A DNA stretch of 64,000 bases from Xiphydria camelus (lineage: Eukaryota > Arthropoda > Insecta > Hymenoptera > Xiphydriidae). The notes under the pieces are model-generated. The model did no database searches. It saw only the letters and a program-made list of their open reading frames with translations, and was not told the DNA's origin. A program made the position numbers and the translations under genes. This document shows positions 11,840-22,300 of the stretch, piece by piece (the stretch's first letter is position 1; every line of letters begins with the position of its first letter). The stretch spans positions 30,907,250 through 30,971,249 of the forward strand of contig OY783192.1 of assembly GCA_963678675.1 (NCBI GenBank), written 5' to 3'.

Positions 11840-11944
11840 ATATTCCGCGTAAACGAGGAACAAGGGAAAGCGATCATTGCTTTCAAAGATACAGATCTAT
11901 TTCTGGAGTTACTTTATCAAGAAGTGGATGAGCTAGTTGAACAG
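11840..11944 (+). CDS. Low-confidence candidate exon of unknown gene
   Basis: A 35-codon open stretch lies between a possible acceptor (CACCTTAG, AG at 11838-11839) and a good donor (GTATGT at 11945). Read in the frame that uses both sites as phase 0, it contains FKDTDLFLELLYQEVDELVE, an acidic helix-like sequence that looks protein-like. I do not recognise it. It would fit in phase either with the decayed cortex exon at 566-1293 or upstream of cortex exon 2 at 32587, but there is no evidence of joining. It starts only 20 bp after the LTR fragment. It may be a chance frame. Confidence 0.22.
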
Positions 11945-13879
11945 GTATGTATTTCTTTTTCTGCAGAGCTCTTATATTAGTTTATGTGGTTCTTTCATCC
12001 AATCTGTCCATTAATGTACCTCTGTAGTCCAATGAATTTCGGCTTGCATTCGTCACCTGGCTGAATTATATTTTAACTACTTTTAAATAAGAATAACTTT
12101 AAAATTCAACAAGATAACATCCCCTTGAATATCAAAAATCTGATACAGCGATATGATTGTTTTGTTGTGGAAATATTCAATATTGTTACACTCTTTTACC
12201 TGTTGCTAGTTCAAATATGCTTTCATTGCTAGCGAACTCGTAAATTCAAAGTTAGACTCAAAAATGTATACGTATCTGCTTATTTTGAACAATGATACTT
12301 TAAAAATATTCACTTCGAATGTGTCAATTGAATGCATATAAGTCATATGCAAAATATATATATATATAGAACTGGTATCAGTCTTTTTCGTGAACGGTAC
12401 CGTGTACATAGTCCTCGATCTCAGAGAAGTCTGGCATCCAGCTCGTACCCCGAGAGCCGTTTCGAGAAAAGAAAAAGAGAGCGGCGAAACCGATAGCGCC
12501 GAAGCTTTAAAATGAAGAACTTACATAAACCACTCGTAAAGCTAAGTCGAAGTCAACGAACGAGTCAGAGTACCGCGAGACGACTGCGTAAACCAGTCGT
12601 CAACTGAAATGGACCGCTAAAAGACGCGCGGCACTGCAATTTTCCGACGTTACATCGGACCTCATCGGCGATACCTTCGGGCCGTTCGAACAGCAGAATC
12701 ACCCTTTGTCCGCGCAGTTTCGCGAGTGCGAGGAGCTATCAACGGCGCGGACTTATCTCGCCGCGACGTAAACCGCCCCTCCTCTTCGCCCCGCCGTTTT
12801 ACGCGGAACGCGGGATGGCACCATTACGCGGTAAACAGGAAGAAGCCGCGCGAAGAGGAGCGGAAAGCACGAGGGCTTTGACGAGGCGCGGAATGGAGAC
12901 GAAGTGGTACCCGCGCGTCGAAACTCGCGCGTCGAATATCGCCTGCGCGAGCGGGGCTAACGAACCCTCGCGCGCGAGCGACCGGACGGAGAGCACCGAG
13001 TTCCGCGCGCGCGAATGGCAGAAGAGCCGAGCCGAAGACGGCCAATAAAAAGTCGATAGAGTCGTGCGTCCCGCGCGTAGGCAACTCGTTATCGAGTCCC
13101 GCTGGAAAAGCGACGACGTCGGAATCGAAGTTATCGCGGCAGTTAAGTCGATAACCGACGGTCCGAGCCACCCGCGCATTCGAACGGCATTGCGGCCAGG
13201 CGGAAAACGACGGGGCACGATAAAACGCTGTGGAAAAGGAACGAGACGAAGAAATAGAAGAAGAAGAAGATGATGAAGAAGAAGAAGACGAAGACGAAGA
13301 AGAAGATGAAGAAGAAGAAGAAGAAGAAGAGGCAGACGACGAAGGAGGAGAAGGGGGCGAGGAAGAAATTGCGGAACGAGACAGAGAGGGATCAGCTGAG
13401 CGTGAGTCGGGCCGATCGTGAGCGTCGACTCGGCCGGAGGGTGACCTTGCTTCGGCTGCCCAATAGCGGGTCGGTTCGATCGCTCCGAGTGGAACGCGGT
13501 GTGATCGACCCGACTTGACTCCGCGCATGCTTCGATGGATCTGGTTGAGGCCGGGGGATCGATCTCGTTCTGGCTTGGCGTCGGAAGTTCGAGCGATCTA
13601 TCCGGGATGGGAGAATTGGGGGAGAATCGCGTTGCTATCGCTCGAAGAGGTGATATTGGTACCCGTACGTTCAGGTTATTGGTTCTGCGATGGGTCCGGT
13701 ATCGTGTTAGGCGGTTCCATCATCCGCTTGGAGCGTTATCGACGAAATTCAATCTGGCTCGCGTATAGCGTCTGGATGCCAGTGTGTGGTACCAGTTAAC
13801 CTTTGGTATCCTACGCGAGGTCTTTGCGAGGGAGCTCAGCGGACGAACGATTGTCCGCAGCATTTCGGAAGACGTGCGC
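11945..13879. other. Non-coding; AT-rich then GC-rich
   Basis: 11945-12420 is AT-rich, with a short (TA)n near 12355-12368. 12500-13800 is GC/CpG-rich. The long minus-strand open frame at 12824-13528 is driven by the purine repeat at 13245-13345 (poly-Ser in that frame) and is not accepted as a gene. Confidence 0.4.
13245..13345 (+). repeat. Polypurine (GAA/GAAGAC)n repeat
   Basis: About 90 bp of GAA/GAAGA/GAC triplets with almost no pyrimidine. It reads as poly-Glu/Asp or poly-Lys on the + strand and poly-Ser on the - strand. Confidence 0.85.
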
Positions 13880-14045
13880 TGATAACTTGATTGATCAAAT
13901 AAAAATCCTGGAGATGATGACCAAACCGTTTGGTAAAATGTGGATCCTCCATTTGTGTTTGATTAGATTGACCAATTTTTGGTTAGAATAACTAAATGTT
14001 TCGTTAGAATAACTTGATATTTGGTTGAACCGACCAGTATTTCTG
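13880..14045. mobile_element. Truncated CACTG-family MITE
   Basis: It carries the family core GACCAAACCGTTTGGTAAAA, TGGATCCTCCAT, 'AGATTGACCAATTTTTGGTTAG' and 'AACTTGATATTTGGTTGAACC' but lacks both CACTG termini. Its right side runs directly into a CACCGAG-family sequence. Confidence 0.65.
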
Positions 14046-14335
14046 TTGGAATATTATAACTAAAAACAAGAAAATATATGTTAATTATTAAAATGTTTAT
14101 TTAATTCAAATGGTTGTCTTAACCCGGCATTGGTCGCTATATTATGAGCATTTTGCTCACGTTTATACGCGATCGCCGTATGAAAGTATTTCTAGCGACC
14201 AATGCCGGGTTAAAGGACTTGATTGTACCAAATAAATATTGTAATTGTTAACGAGTATTTGTTTGGTCCAATAAAATGTTTATTTCGTCACATTCAAACA
14301 AATATTTATTAATTATAAATACATGTTTTCGTTAT
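14046..14335. mobile_element. CACCGAG-family MITE, left-truncated, carrying a nested TTAA element
   Basis: The family blocks AAATATATGTTAATTATTAA, 'TTTAATTCAAATGGTTGTCTT', GTACCAAATAAATATTGTAA and 'AAATATTTATTAATTATAAAT' appear in order, interrupted at 14123-14209 by a piggyBac-like MITE. Confidence 0.65.
14123..14209. mobile_element. 87-bp piggyBac-like MITE, TTAA target duplication
   Basis: Ends CCCGGCATTGGTCGCTA and TAGCGACCAATGCCGGG are perfect inverted repeats, flanked on both sides by TTAA (14119-14122 and 14210-14213). The C-rich start and TTAA target are characteristic of the piggyBac superfamily. It is far too short to encode anything. Confidence 0.85.
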
Positions 14336-14350
14336 ATAGGTATGTATAAA

Positions 14351-14608
14351 TAGATATAGGAGAAAGTGATCGAATTTGAACCTTCGTCTAGTCTAGACCA
14401 CCTCTGTATCTAGAATTATTACTGCCTTACCGGCTATACAAATGTGACTGTTAAAAAAACTAACGGAAAAAGTGCGTCAGACGACTCGAAACTTGGGCAT
14501 ATGATGTGTCTAACTAAAGAAATGACGCAAAACAATAATACAGTTCAAGATAGAGGGGTTGTTCAACCTAGTTACGGATTCAAATTCGACGACTCTCTCC
14601 TATATCTA
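14351..14608. mobile_element. 258-bp foldback element
   Basis: The left arm TAGATATAGGAG...CGAATTTGAA pairs with the right arm TTCAAATTCG...CTCCTATATCTA. The interior pairs GTCTAG-rich sequence less well. Target duplication not resolved. Confidence 0.6.
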
Positions 14609-14611
14609 TAC

Positions 14612-15088
14612 ATGGATGTAGGGGAGTTTAGGATGGTCTCATGGCGGTTTATTTAAAAACAGATGAATCTCATGTCAAAGGTTGCTACTCTACTCTACTT
14701 CACTCGAGGTCTAGTCACGGACTGACTATCGTACGACTCCTCGCTCAGAGCGTACCCTCTGGCAGCGGGGCACAACGGGACGTGCCCCTTATATGCTCTT
14801 ACAGAGATAAGACAAAAGCGTGGCGAACGAAATGTGAGTTCGCCATTTCGTGGCGGAGCGTTTCGTCCTGGAGTCGGTCCGTGGACTCGTCAGTAAGGCT
14901 AGGCCGACTCCTGCCTTAGACGCTCTGTGGTCCTCCGTGAGAGACGGGCAGTTACGGTCTTATATAGTAACTTGCCCGTTGTCGGATCACTAACGAGAAG
15001 CCGAGAGCGGCCGGTAGCCGCGGAGTCGATGGCCGAGAGGGTCGGCGCCATCTGGCGGCAGGCCGTCGTAGCGTGACGGGTCGCCACA
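14612..15088 (-). mobile_element. LTR (probable solo LTR), reverse orientation
   Basis: On the reverse strand it begins TGTGGCGACCCGTCACGCTA at 15088 and carries a TATA box (CTATATAAG), the CCCGTCTCTCACGGAGGACC segment, and the GGAGTCGGCCTAGCCTTACT to ACGAAACGCT segment shared with copies at 11.6 kb and 52.8 kb. A poly(A)-signal-like AATAAA lies near the distal end (about 14650). No gag/pol frame follows. The exact 3' edge is uncertain. Confidence 0.65.
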
Positions 15089-15093
15089 CATGA

Positions 15094-15262
15094 ATAACGA
15101 GAAAGCAATTTATTTGTAATTAATAAATATTTCTTGGAATATGACGAAATAAACATTTTAATACCTAATTAACATATATTTATTTCCTTGTCCTTATGAA
15201 ATATTTATTTCGCCGTATTTGCAATTATATTTATTAACTATTAATAAATTATTCTCTCGGTG
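15094..15262. mobile_element. CACCGAG-family MITE, internally deleted
   Basis: It runs from AACGAGAAAGCAATTTATTT to TTATTCTCTCGGTG, with the usual 'AATATATTTATTT' and ATTTATTTCGCCGTATTT blocks. It is shorter than the 244-bp copies. Confidence 0.6.
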
Positions 15263-15873
15263 TATCTTCAGCCGTTTCACTATTACTCGAAGGAAGGTGC
15301 AATAAATAAGAACTAATCGAATTTTCGTCAGCTACCGAATCACGTCGGACCACCGAGGCAATTGCTCCATTAGAATTTCGAATTGTTCGCGCAACTTTCA
15401 CGAAGATGTAGATACCGGGATACCGAGAATTCGTTTCCACCGCGCGGGGATACGCGAGCGAATGGAAACCGAGCGCTAAACGCCTCGGAAGATTACATCT
15501 GGCGCGCTACCGTCAGTCAATGACTAAAGACCGGCCCCGTCGTTCCTCTTCGTCGCGTAACATTCATTTCGCGCGATGCATTATATGCGAGGTAGATTTA
15601 ATTTTAGGGATAACGGCCAACGTAATTCAGCCCGGCGGTACGAGACGATGGGAATAACAGCTGCGTGGTCCGATAAAGTCGCCGAAAAAACTCGACGGAT
15701 CTCGTTCCGCGAACAACGCGGAATCTATATGGGACGTTCGCGCGGGATACGCTTTGCGCGAGTCATCTCGCGCGCGCGCGCGCGAGCTCGAATTAGTTAC
15801 GTTTTGTCGCGTCCGTTATAGGATGTTTAACGCGGTTCGGTTGGAATTCATCGCTCTCGCGTTTATTGGACTG
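15263..15873. other. Non-coding; nothing recognised
   Basis: CpG-rich with a short (CG)n at about 15770-15784. No supported exon. Confidence 0.35.
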
Positions 15874-16488
15874 CGGTGAGGGAAAATGTCTAGTCGAATT
15901 CGAACCTAATAGAAAAATTTATCAGAGATAAATACACGGAGAAAAAGAAAAAACTGGTGGTATATTATATTTACAATATAAAAGAAGTGCACATGAGGTT
16001 TTCGGATGTTCCTGCTGTGCTGAAGAACAATTTTTCCTTGGAAAATACACAGAAAAAAAGAACTAGTTGGATCTACTGAAAATTACTTGCGGGGTCGCAA
16101 GTAATTATTCATTTATATCAATGAAATCTCTTTTATACATCAATTAGATATCTCTTCCTTACAATCATGTGGAATAGTATGTGATTGCAGGGAAGAAATA
16201 TCTAATTGTTATATATGAAAAAGGTGAAGTTGAAGCAAATAAATAATTACTTGCAACTCCGCAAGTAATTATTATTAGTAGATCCAACTAATTCTTTTTC
16301 TTTATGCAAGAATTTATTCACATTCCTACAAAAGTCTATCAGAATTAAACAAATGTTTTGCACGTTTTTTAAATCAAGTACGAACCTAGCAGAACATTTG
16401 TCAAATTCAGATAGACTTTTATTCTAAATTCCTCTTCATCTCCAACAAATTTTTCTATTAGGTTCTTATTCCACTACACATTTTCTTC
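15874..16488. mobile_element. MITE with GAACCTAATAGAAAAATTT ends, carrying nested insertions
   Basis: The terminal arms GAACCTAATAGAAAAATTT (left, about 15900) and AAATTTTTCTATTAGGTTC (right, ending about 16464) are perfect complements. The interior 'AATTTATTCACATTC', 'AATTAAACAAATG' and 'AGAACATTTGTCAAATTC' matches the uninterrupted copy at 28335-28582. About 365 bp (15943-16308) is inserted relative to that copy. Confidence 0.7.
16048..16304. mobile_element. ACTTGC-foldback MITE (nested)
   Basis: Ends ACTAGTTGGATCTACTGAAA and TAGTAGATCCAACTAATTCT pair. Inside, ACTTGCGGGGTCGCAAGTAA and ATATCTCTTCCTTACAATCA pair with their complements, so nearly the whole element folds back. Copies at 55320, 61075 and 61399. 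Confidence 0.7.
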
Positions 16489-17324
16489 GGGCATACTTCC
16501 CGTTAAGTCGCGGAATTCGGGCGGTCGTTCGCGATACGCTGTTCCGCCTTGAAAGTGCTCGGTACCGACTTTTATTAGCGCTCCTCGGAAAAATTCCCGA
16601 AGAAAGTCAGCCTTTCGATTCTCCGAAGCGCCGTAATCCCCTCCCCCGGATTCTAGTTGAACTCGGTGAAAAAAGACACCGCAATTATCTCGGCGCAATC
16701 GCGATATCGGTCGAAGCGATTCGAGAAAAGTACAGGAATTAGAATGCATTTTTCTCGGTTGCCGCGCATAAAAGAATTCTCACGCGTTTCGCGGAAGAAC
16801 CGTTTCGACTTTTTATCGCGGCTGCTCATTCAAAGCAGTCGCTTCCCTTCGATCGTTTCGCTCCGCGGTCTGTACAGCGCTTCGCGGCACCTCGAAGAGT
16901 TCCCGGAAGAAGCTTCGCGCCGTGTTAACCGCGCCGGGAAAATTTAAAGCGCGGAAAGTTGGGTCGGACGCCGGAGAGTCGATCCGAGCCCAACTTCTTC
17001 GGCGCGCGCGTAGCAAGAACCGCGAGTTCGCGGAAGGGGCAGGATCGATCGTTGACCACGGTGAGGCCTCGATCATCTTGTATACGGTATAATAAGCCCC
17101 TAGCGGCGGACGTTTTTGCGTCCAGCGGAGAATTCTTCGAGCGAGCCTTGCCTCTTTTCGAATAGCGCCGTTGCGTTCGGCGCGGAAGCGGTTGATTAAT
17201 AAAGTGCGGCCGCTGTGCGGTGCAGCGTCATCGCTCTCGTCGCGGGATGCGTGAGATGGTCATTTTCGTATGACCGGTATGTCGTTCCAGTTTGCAATTA
17301 AACGTTACGAGGGGAATTCATGCG
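16489..17324. other. Non-coding, GC-rich; nothing recognised
   Basis: Short overlapping open frames on both strands, rich in Arg/Ser. No domain or splice structure could be supported. Confidence 0.35.
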
Positions 17325-17521
17325 CAGTGAGAAAAACAATTAGGTTAAAATAACAAAACGCATCTGGTTTGATGAGTTTAGTTATTTCAACCGAACGTTT
17401 AGTTATTCTAACTAAAAATTAGTCAGTTAAACCAGGCAGATGGAGGATCCAAATTTCACCAAAAGGTTTGGTCATTATCTTCAGGATTTTGGTTTGATTG
17501 ACTAAATTATTTTTCTCAGTG
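17325..17521. mobile_element. CACTG-family MITE, tandem member 1
   Basis: It starts CAGTGAGAAAAAC and ends TTTTTCTCAGTG. It carries the CAAAACGCATCTGG, CAGATGGAGGATCC and 'TTGGTTTGATTGACTAAATTATT' family blocks. It is followed by a spacer of about 101 bp that is repeated after member 2. Confidence 0.75.
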
Positions 17522-17622
17522 TAGTACCCGGGATAATTGCATTTATTGTCGATTGTGCATTCAAAACTATGATCGCTAAATTTTTTCTTGCTCTCGGAGC
17601 AATCGAAATATTCGTACAAGTG

Positions 17623-17867
17623 CACTGAGAAAAATTTTATAATTGGGTTAAGATGACAAAACGCATCTATCTTGACGTGTTTAGTTATTCTAATCAAAAT
17701 ATTGGTAGGTTGAACCAAATACTTGGTTATTCCAACGAAAAGTTTAATTATTCTAACCAAAACATTAGTCAGTCTAACTAAACAGATGGAGAATCCGTAT
17801 TTCATCAAAAAGTTTGGTCATAATCTCCAAGATTTTGGCTTGATTGACCAAGTTATTTTTCTCAGTG
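17623..17867. mobile_element. CACTG-family MITE, tandem member 2
   Basis: Intact CACTGAGAAAAAT and ATTTTTCTCAGTG ends. The flanking spacer 17868-17968 is about 90% identical to 17522-17622 (both contain GCATTCAAAACTATGATC and CTCTCGGAGCAATC). The MITE and spacer were therefore duplicated together. Confidence 0.8.
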
Positions 17868-17968
17868 TGATACTCGGGACAATTGTATCTATTATCGACT
17901 ATGCATTCAAAACTATGATCACTAAATTTTTTCTAGCTCTCGGAGCAATCCAAATATTCGCGCAAGTG

Positions 17969-18489
17969 CACTGAGAAAAATAATCAGGTTAAAATGACAA
18001 AATGCATCTGCTTAACCGTGTTTAGTTATTCTAATCAAAATCAACTGGTCAAACGTTTAGTTAACCTGAACAAATGTTTAATTGTTCCAACCAAACGTTT
18101 AGTTATTCTAACAAAAAATTTTTTGTTAGAATTCCTAACTAAACGTTTGTTTGGAATAATTGGTCAGTTTAACCAAATAGATGAAGGATTCTTATTCCAC
18201 TAAACTAAATGGGCCGTTTGCTGCAACAACAACTTAAGCCGAGTTGAGCTTTTGTTATAGATTTATCAATTTCCACGTCCAGCGTCATATGAACTATATG
18301 CAGTATAAGTTGCAGGGTTTCCGGTTAATTCTGGAAAGCCTGTAACTTATCCTGCACGTAGTTGTTATGACGTTGGGCTTAAAAATCGATAAATCTACAA
18401 TAAAAACTTAACTCAAGTCGTTGTTGCAGCGAACAGCTCAAATAATCTTTAGAATTTTGGTTAGATTAACCAAGTTATTTTTCACAGTG
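17969..18489. mobile_element. CACTG-family MITE, tandem member 3, with nested foldback
   Basis: It starts CACTGAGAAAAATAATCAGG and ends 'AAGTTATTTTTCACAGTG'. The element is split by the hairpin at 18213-18438. Confidence 0.75.
18213..18438. mobile_element. 226-bp foldback element with GCTGTTCGCTGCAACAAC-type ends
   Basis: The left end GCCGTTTGCTGCAACAACAA pairs with the right GTCGTTGTTGCAGCGAACAGC-type end. Further in, AGATTTATC pairs with GATAAATCT and CAGCGTCAT with ATGACGTTG, and CAGGGTTTCC pairs with GGAAAGCCTG at the centre. Nested inside the CACTG-family copy. Confidence 0.75.
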
Positions 18490-20282
18490 TGTTTTGAGTT
18501 CCTTGCAAATATGCAATTTTCCATCATATGATGTCAGAACTAAAAAAATACGCGAGTAAAGTACCTAAAATCATCGTCAACTGGACAATTCAAATAATGC
18601 AATTATTAAAAGCGCATTAGCAGTGCTGATGGACCCAGCCGATGCAATATCGCGGGTTATCCCAGTAAACTGCAGCTATCCAACGCCATGAAAAAGTAGT
18701 AGAGACGATCTTCGAACTTACCGAGAGTAAACGATGCACTCCTTGCAGCCGGTGGGAGCACCGTTCGTTCGCTTGTCGAGATGATCCGTCGTGCCAACCG
18801 CGGCAATCCCTCGCGCCTTGCAATCACTGCGCAACGATCGTCACCTGTGACTCATATCTCTCGGTACCGAATACAATCTTCCGTCGCAACAAAGAGATTC
18901 CGCGTAAAAGTAGTCCAATTCACTGTACGGGTCGACCTTCGAAGGTCCCCCTGTTTCTTCTACACACTCTTATTACGCAAAGTCTCTAAAGTATCCACAA
19001 TATCCGTTTCCATTTCCGCCTGGAGCTCGACACTTCGACAACGAATATCCTTTCGATCTTTCGCTTCGAATCCCAGGCCGAGAAGCGCGCGTCTCGTCGA
19101 ACGAAACTCGAGGAACGTCCAAGCGGGCACCGGAATCATAGATTTTCTTCGCATTTTACCCCGCGATCAGAGGTTCGTTGCCCTCGCGGCGGGGGATGCT
19201 CGATAACGCCGCGGAATAAATTCTCGCTTTCTCTCTTTCTCTCGCTCTCTGTCTTTTCTCACGTCCCTCTCTCTCCGTCTCTCGGGTAGGTGCACATACC
19301 TACGTTGCATACATTACGCCGGGGCGAGCGTGGGTGGTTATTTATCTGTCGCTCAGCGGCGCTTTCTCGTTCGCGAGGCTCTCCGGGTGGATTTTTTCTC
19401 CGTTGCTTCGCTCGCCCGGGATGCTGGCAAATCAATTTTCCCCGCGCGCGCACGATATTGCGTCGGGGCGAGGGGAGGGCTCGGACGCGCGACGAACTCT
19501 TCCGGTGTTCGGGGCTTCCGGGAGAGCGCGTCGCGGATGACGATTCCGTCGATCAACGCTCCGGAATCACGATTCGTGTATTTTCGTTGGAAGGAAACTG
19601 TCGCTCTTCGCCATCCCTCTCGCGGCAGCGATTCTTCTCTTTTACGTCCTCGCAGCCTCCGCGAACGCGTCTGGTCAGCCGACGGTCCACGTGAGGCCCC
19701 ACGACAGGCGACACCGTGTGTCACCCTTGCCGAGTAAACGCATCGACGATCCTCGATCATCCCCACCTCCTCGACATTCACACATATGTATAGGTACGAC
19801 CGAATCATCAGAATTGTAGCGAACTCTTTGTCGACCCTGCATAATCGACGCTGCAACGGACACCGCGAATGCATTACGATTGCAAGAGCTTCCCTACGTC
19901 TTCCCGAAGAAGCACACGAAGCTGCGACAGTGCCGATCCTGCCGCGACAAACGGAACGGACGACGAATCACGACACTGACAATCACGAATTGCTCCGAAA
20001 GAGTATATCTTCCAATTCTTCTCCCCCTCCTTCGTGTTTCTTTCTCTCTCTTTCTCTTTCTCTCTCTCTCTTTCCCTCCCCCGTCTCCTCCATTCTTCCG
20101 TTTCCTCCGTCGGTTCGCGATGTCAACCGCGATGACACTGGACGCGCGAGCGACGAGCGCCCCGTCCTCCCGGAGGGATCCCCCCTCGATCCCACGTCAC
20201 ACGACGACAACGACGACACCTCGACGATGACCTTGCACCTCACCGATCTCCTCCTCGTAGGGGCAGCGGCGAGCGACTGAAG

Positions 20283-20428
20283 GCAGACCGTCGGAGATCC
20301 GCGGCCGGTGCCGCGTCCCCTCGCGGGCCCAAGAACGGGGCCCGCGGCCGGCCGACCCACGATCCACGCCAACTTCAGCACCGGCGTTCAGGACCCGTTC
20401 GGCCGCTTCACGGTTTATCCGAAGGATG
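20283..20428 (+). CDS. Low-confidence candidate exon, unknown protein
   Basis: Read from a possible acceptor (GGCAG before 20295) in the frame of a GTG at 20308, this gives PTIHANFSTGVQDPFGRFTV followed by YPKD. Third positions are strongly G/C (ATC CAC GCC AAC TTC AGC ACC GGC), as expected of an exon rather than random GC-rich DNA. A possible donor (GTGCGT) lies at 20429. I do not recognise the product. No partner exon was identified. The longer open frame that continues to 20871 becomes low-complexity Pro/Ser and is unlikely to be coding. Confidence 0.25.
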
Positions 20429-20919
20429 CCGTGCGTGCCCCCTCCCTAACCCCTTCCCTCTCCCCCTTTATAATGCCCCACCGGTACCCCCTCCCACTCC
20501 ACTCGCCCGCTTCACCATATTCCCCCTCCCGATGGAACCTCTTCCGCGATAGCGCGCAAGCGGTGAGTCGTGCCATGACGCTGTGGACCCCTGTCGCCCC
20601 CCGCCAACCGTGCGTCGCGGGCTCCCCCCCGCGAAGCTCGGGGGGGAGTACGACGGGGCCCAACCTCTGCGACCATCGGCAGCCAATCCCCGGGTCTAAC
20701 GCACGATCTAATACCGAGCGGTGCGTCAAAGGGGGGCGTATTATTGCCGGTATTATGCGACGGGCCCGAGTGCGAGGCACCTACTTGACGCTGGAAGAAT
20801 GCCCCCCCCCTCCCCCCCCTTTTCTGGCCACTTTGGCCGCAGTTCGCGAAGTGCGTCGCGCTTCGTCTTAACCTTTGACTTGCCGGTTCATCCGTCGACG
20901 GATGGGGGCGCCCGCCGCT

Positions 20920-20945
20920 TGCTGCTGCTGCTGCTGCTGCTGCTG
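20920..20945 (+). repeat. (CTG)n microsatellite
   Basis: About eight CTG/GCT triplets; poly-Gln on the minus strand. No supporting gene. Confidence 0.85.
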
Positions 20946-21239
20946 GGTGAAGTGAGGTCGGAGAGGTCGTGGCGATAACCGGGGAGAGGGGGTTTTCTTC
21001 GAGGTGGCGCGGATCGAAGATGTTGAGGCGCGGGAGCGATATGCGCGAGGGGATCGATCGTATTGGGATTTTAATAAGGGGTTTGATGGTACACATGCGA
21101 TTAAAAGGGGGCACATTTTCGGCCTCGTCTCTCTAATTGAATCTACGAAAATATCCATTTATTGCGGATCGTTGTATAGTTTTTTTTTCTCACAATCAGT
21201 GTAGAGTAGAATGACAAGAGGCTATAGAGAATTCGTATA

Positions 21240-21590
21240 CGTGAAAAATGTGGCCAACTACTCGTACGGCCACTCGTTAATTCCTCGGGCTAATTAACTG
21301 AATGTATGATTATTTCGACAAATGTGTAGTTTGAGTAACTGAAGTGTAGTTGAGATAACTAGATACTTAACCGCTTCGACTGAATATTTCTTCAGATATA
21401 TGTACATTTGGTTAGCCACTCGTAATTAAAAAATTTAGTTGTATCAATGATTTTTTTCTCAGTGTAGTTAATAAAAACTTTTGTTCAAACAGACCAATTC
21501 AGACTAATTTAACAAATTAGTGAAGTTGAATTGACTTACATCTACCAGCAAAACGAGTTTTATTGAATGAAACTAAAAATGTATATGGTT
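21240..21590. repeat. Dispersed repeat shared with 63210-63660
   Basis: The shared ordered blocks are GGCTAA/GGCCAA-CTA near the start, TAACTAGATACTTAACCGCT against TAACTCGATACTCAGCTGCT, 'AAATTTAGTTG-ATCAA', CTCAGTGTA/CACAGTGTA, and GTGAAGTTGAATTGA followed by ATCTACCA and 'AAAACGA'. It is probably a larger CACTG-type element; neither copy shows two clear ends. Confidence 0.55.
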
Positions 21591-21938
21591 AACAAATATT
21601 GTCTTGGTCCAGTAAAATGTTTATTTCGCCATATTCAAACAAACCTTTACTAATTTCAAATAAACTGTTTTCTCGATGTTGCTCGATTGTGAAAAAATGT
21701 AGTCGTTTCAACCAAATTGTTTGTGTTTAGGGTTAAATTCCGTCAAACTAATCATTGCACAAAAGTTCAAACACAAGTTTAAACAAATCAATTTGGCACA
21801 GTTTGATCCTCAGAGGCAACCATTTGAATGAAATAAACATTTTAACAATTAACATATATTTTCCTGGCCTAACGAAATACTTTTTCGCCGTATTTAAAAT
21901 TACAATTATTAACTATTAATAAACTGTCTTTACGGTGA
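21580..21938. repeat. Two fragments of the CACCGAG-family MITE
   Basis: 21580-21678 holds the right half (AAATGTTTATTTCGCCATAT to CTGTTTTCTCGATG). 21822-21938 holds 'AATAAACATTTTAACAATTAACATATA' through CTGTCTTTACGGTG. About 140 bp of unrelated sequence separates them. Confidence 0.55.
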
Positions 21939-22048
21939 AGGAATTCGAAGAGGAATGCTGACAGATAATCTATCATATTCATTAACAGTGGGAATTGCCG
22001 CGACGGATATCCGACTTTCTCGCTTCCGCTCGAAAGATTCTCGTCGCA

Positions 22049-22300
22049 CACCGAGAAAAGTGTTTATCTGTCGTTAGTAAATGTTTCTTTAAATATGGGG
22101 AAATAAACATTTTATTGGATCAAATAAAAATTCGTTAACTGTTGCGATATTTATTTGGCACGATTTAATCCTTTGAGGCAATCATTTGGATGAAATATAC
22201 ATCTTAATAATTAACATATATTTTATTGTCCCAACGAAATGTTTATTTCGCCGTATTCGAAATGACGTTTATTAATTATTAATAAACTATCTCCTCGGTG
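22049..22300. mobile_element. CACCGAG-family MITE, intact ends
   Basis: Starts CACCGAGAAAAGTGTTTATC and ends ACTATCTCCTCGGTG, with all internal family blocks in order; 252 bp. Confidence 0.75.

Larger units (their letters stand above)
18490..21239. other. GC/CpG-rich region with CT tracts; no confident gene
   Basis: It contains CT-rich tracts (19230-19280, 20040-20085), C-runs (20805-20819) and numerous overlapping frames on both strands. One stretch (20283-20428) has coding-like codon use and is listed separately. The rest gives low-complexity Arg/Ser/Pro products. Confidence 0.35.

Noticed and set aside
12824..13528. 234-codon minus-strand frame with poly-Ser
   Set aside because: Produced by a GAA purine microsatellite inside GC-rich DNA; equally long frames exist on the opposite strand.
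17419..17808. 129-codon minus-strand frame
   Set aside because: Falls across two tandem MITEs and their spacer; it reads transposon termini.
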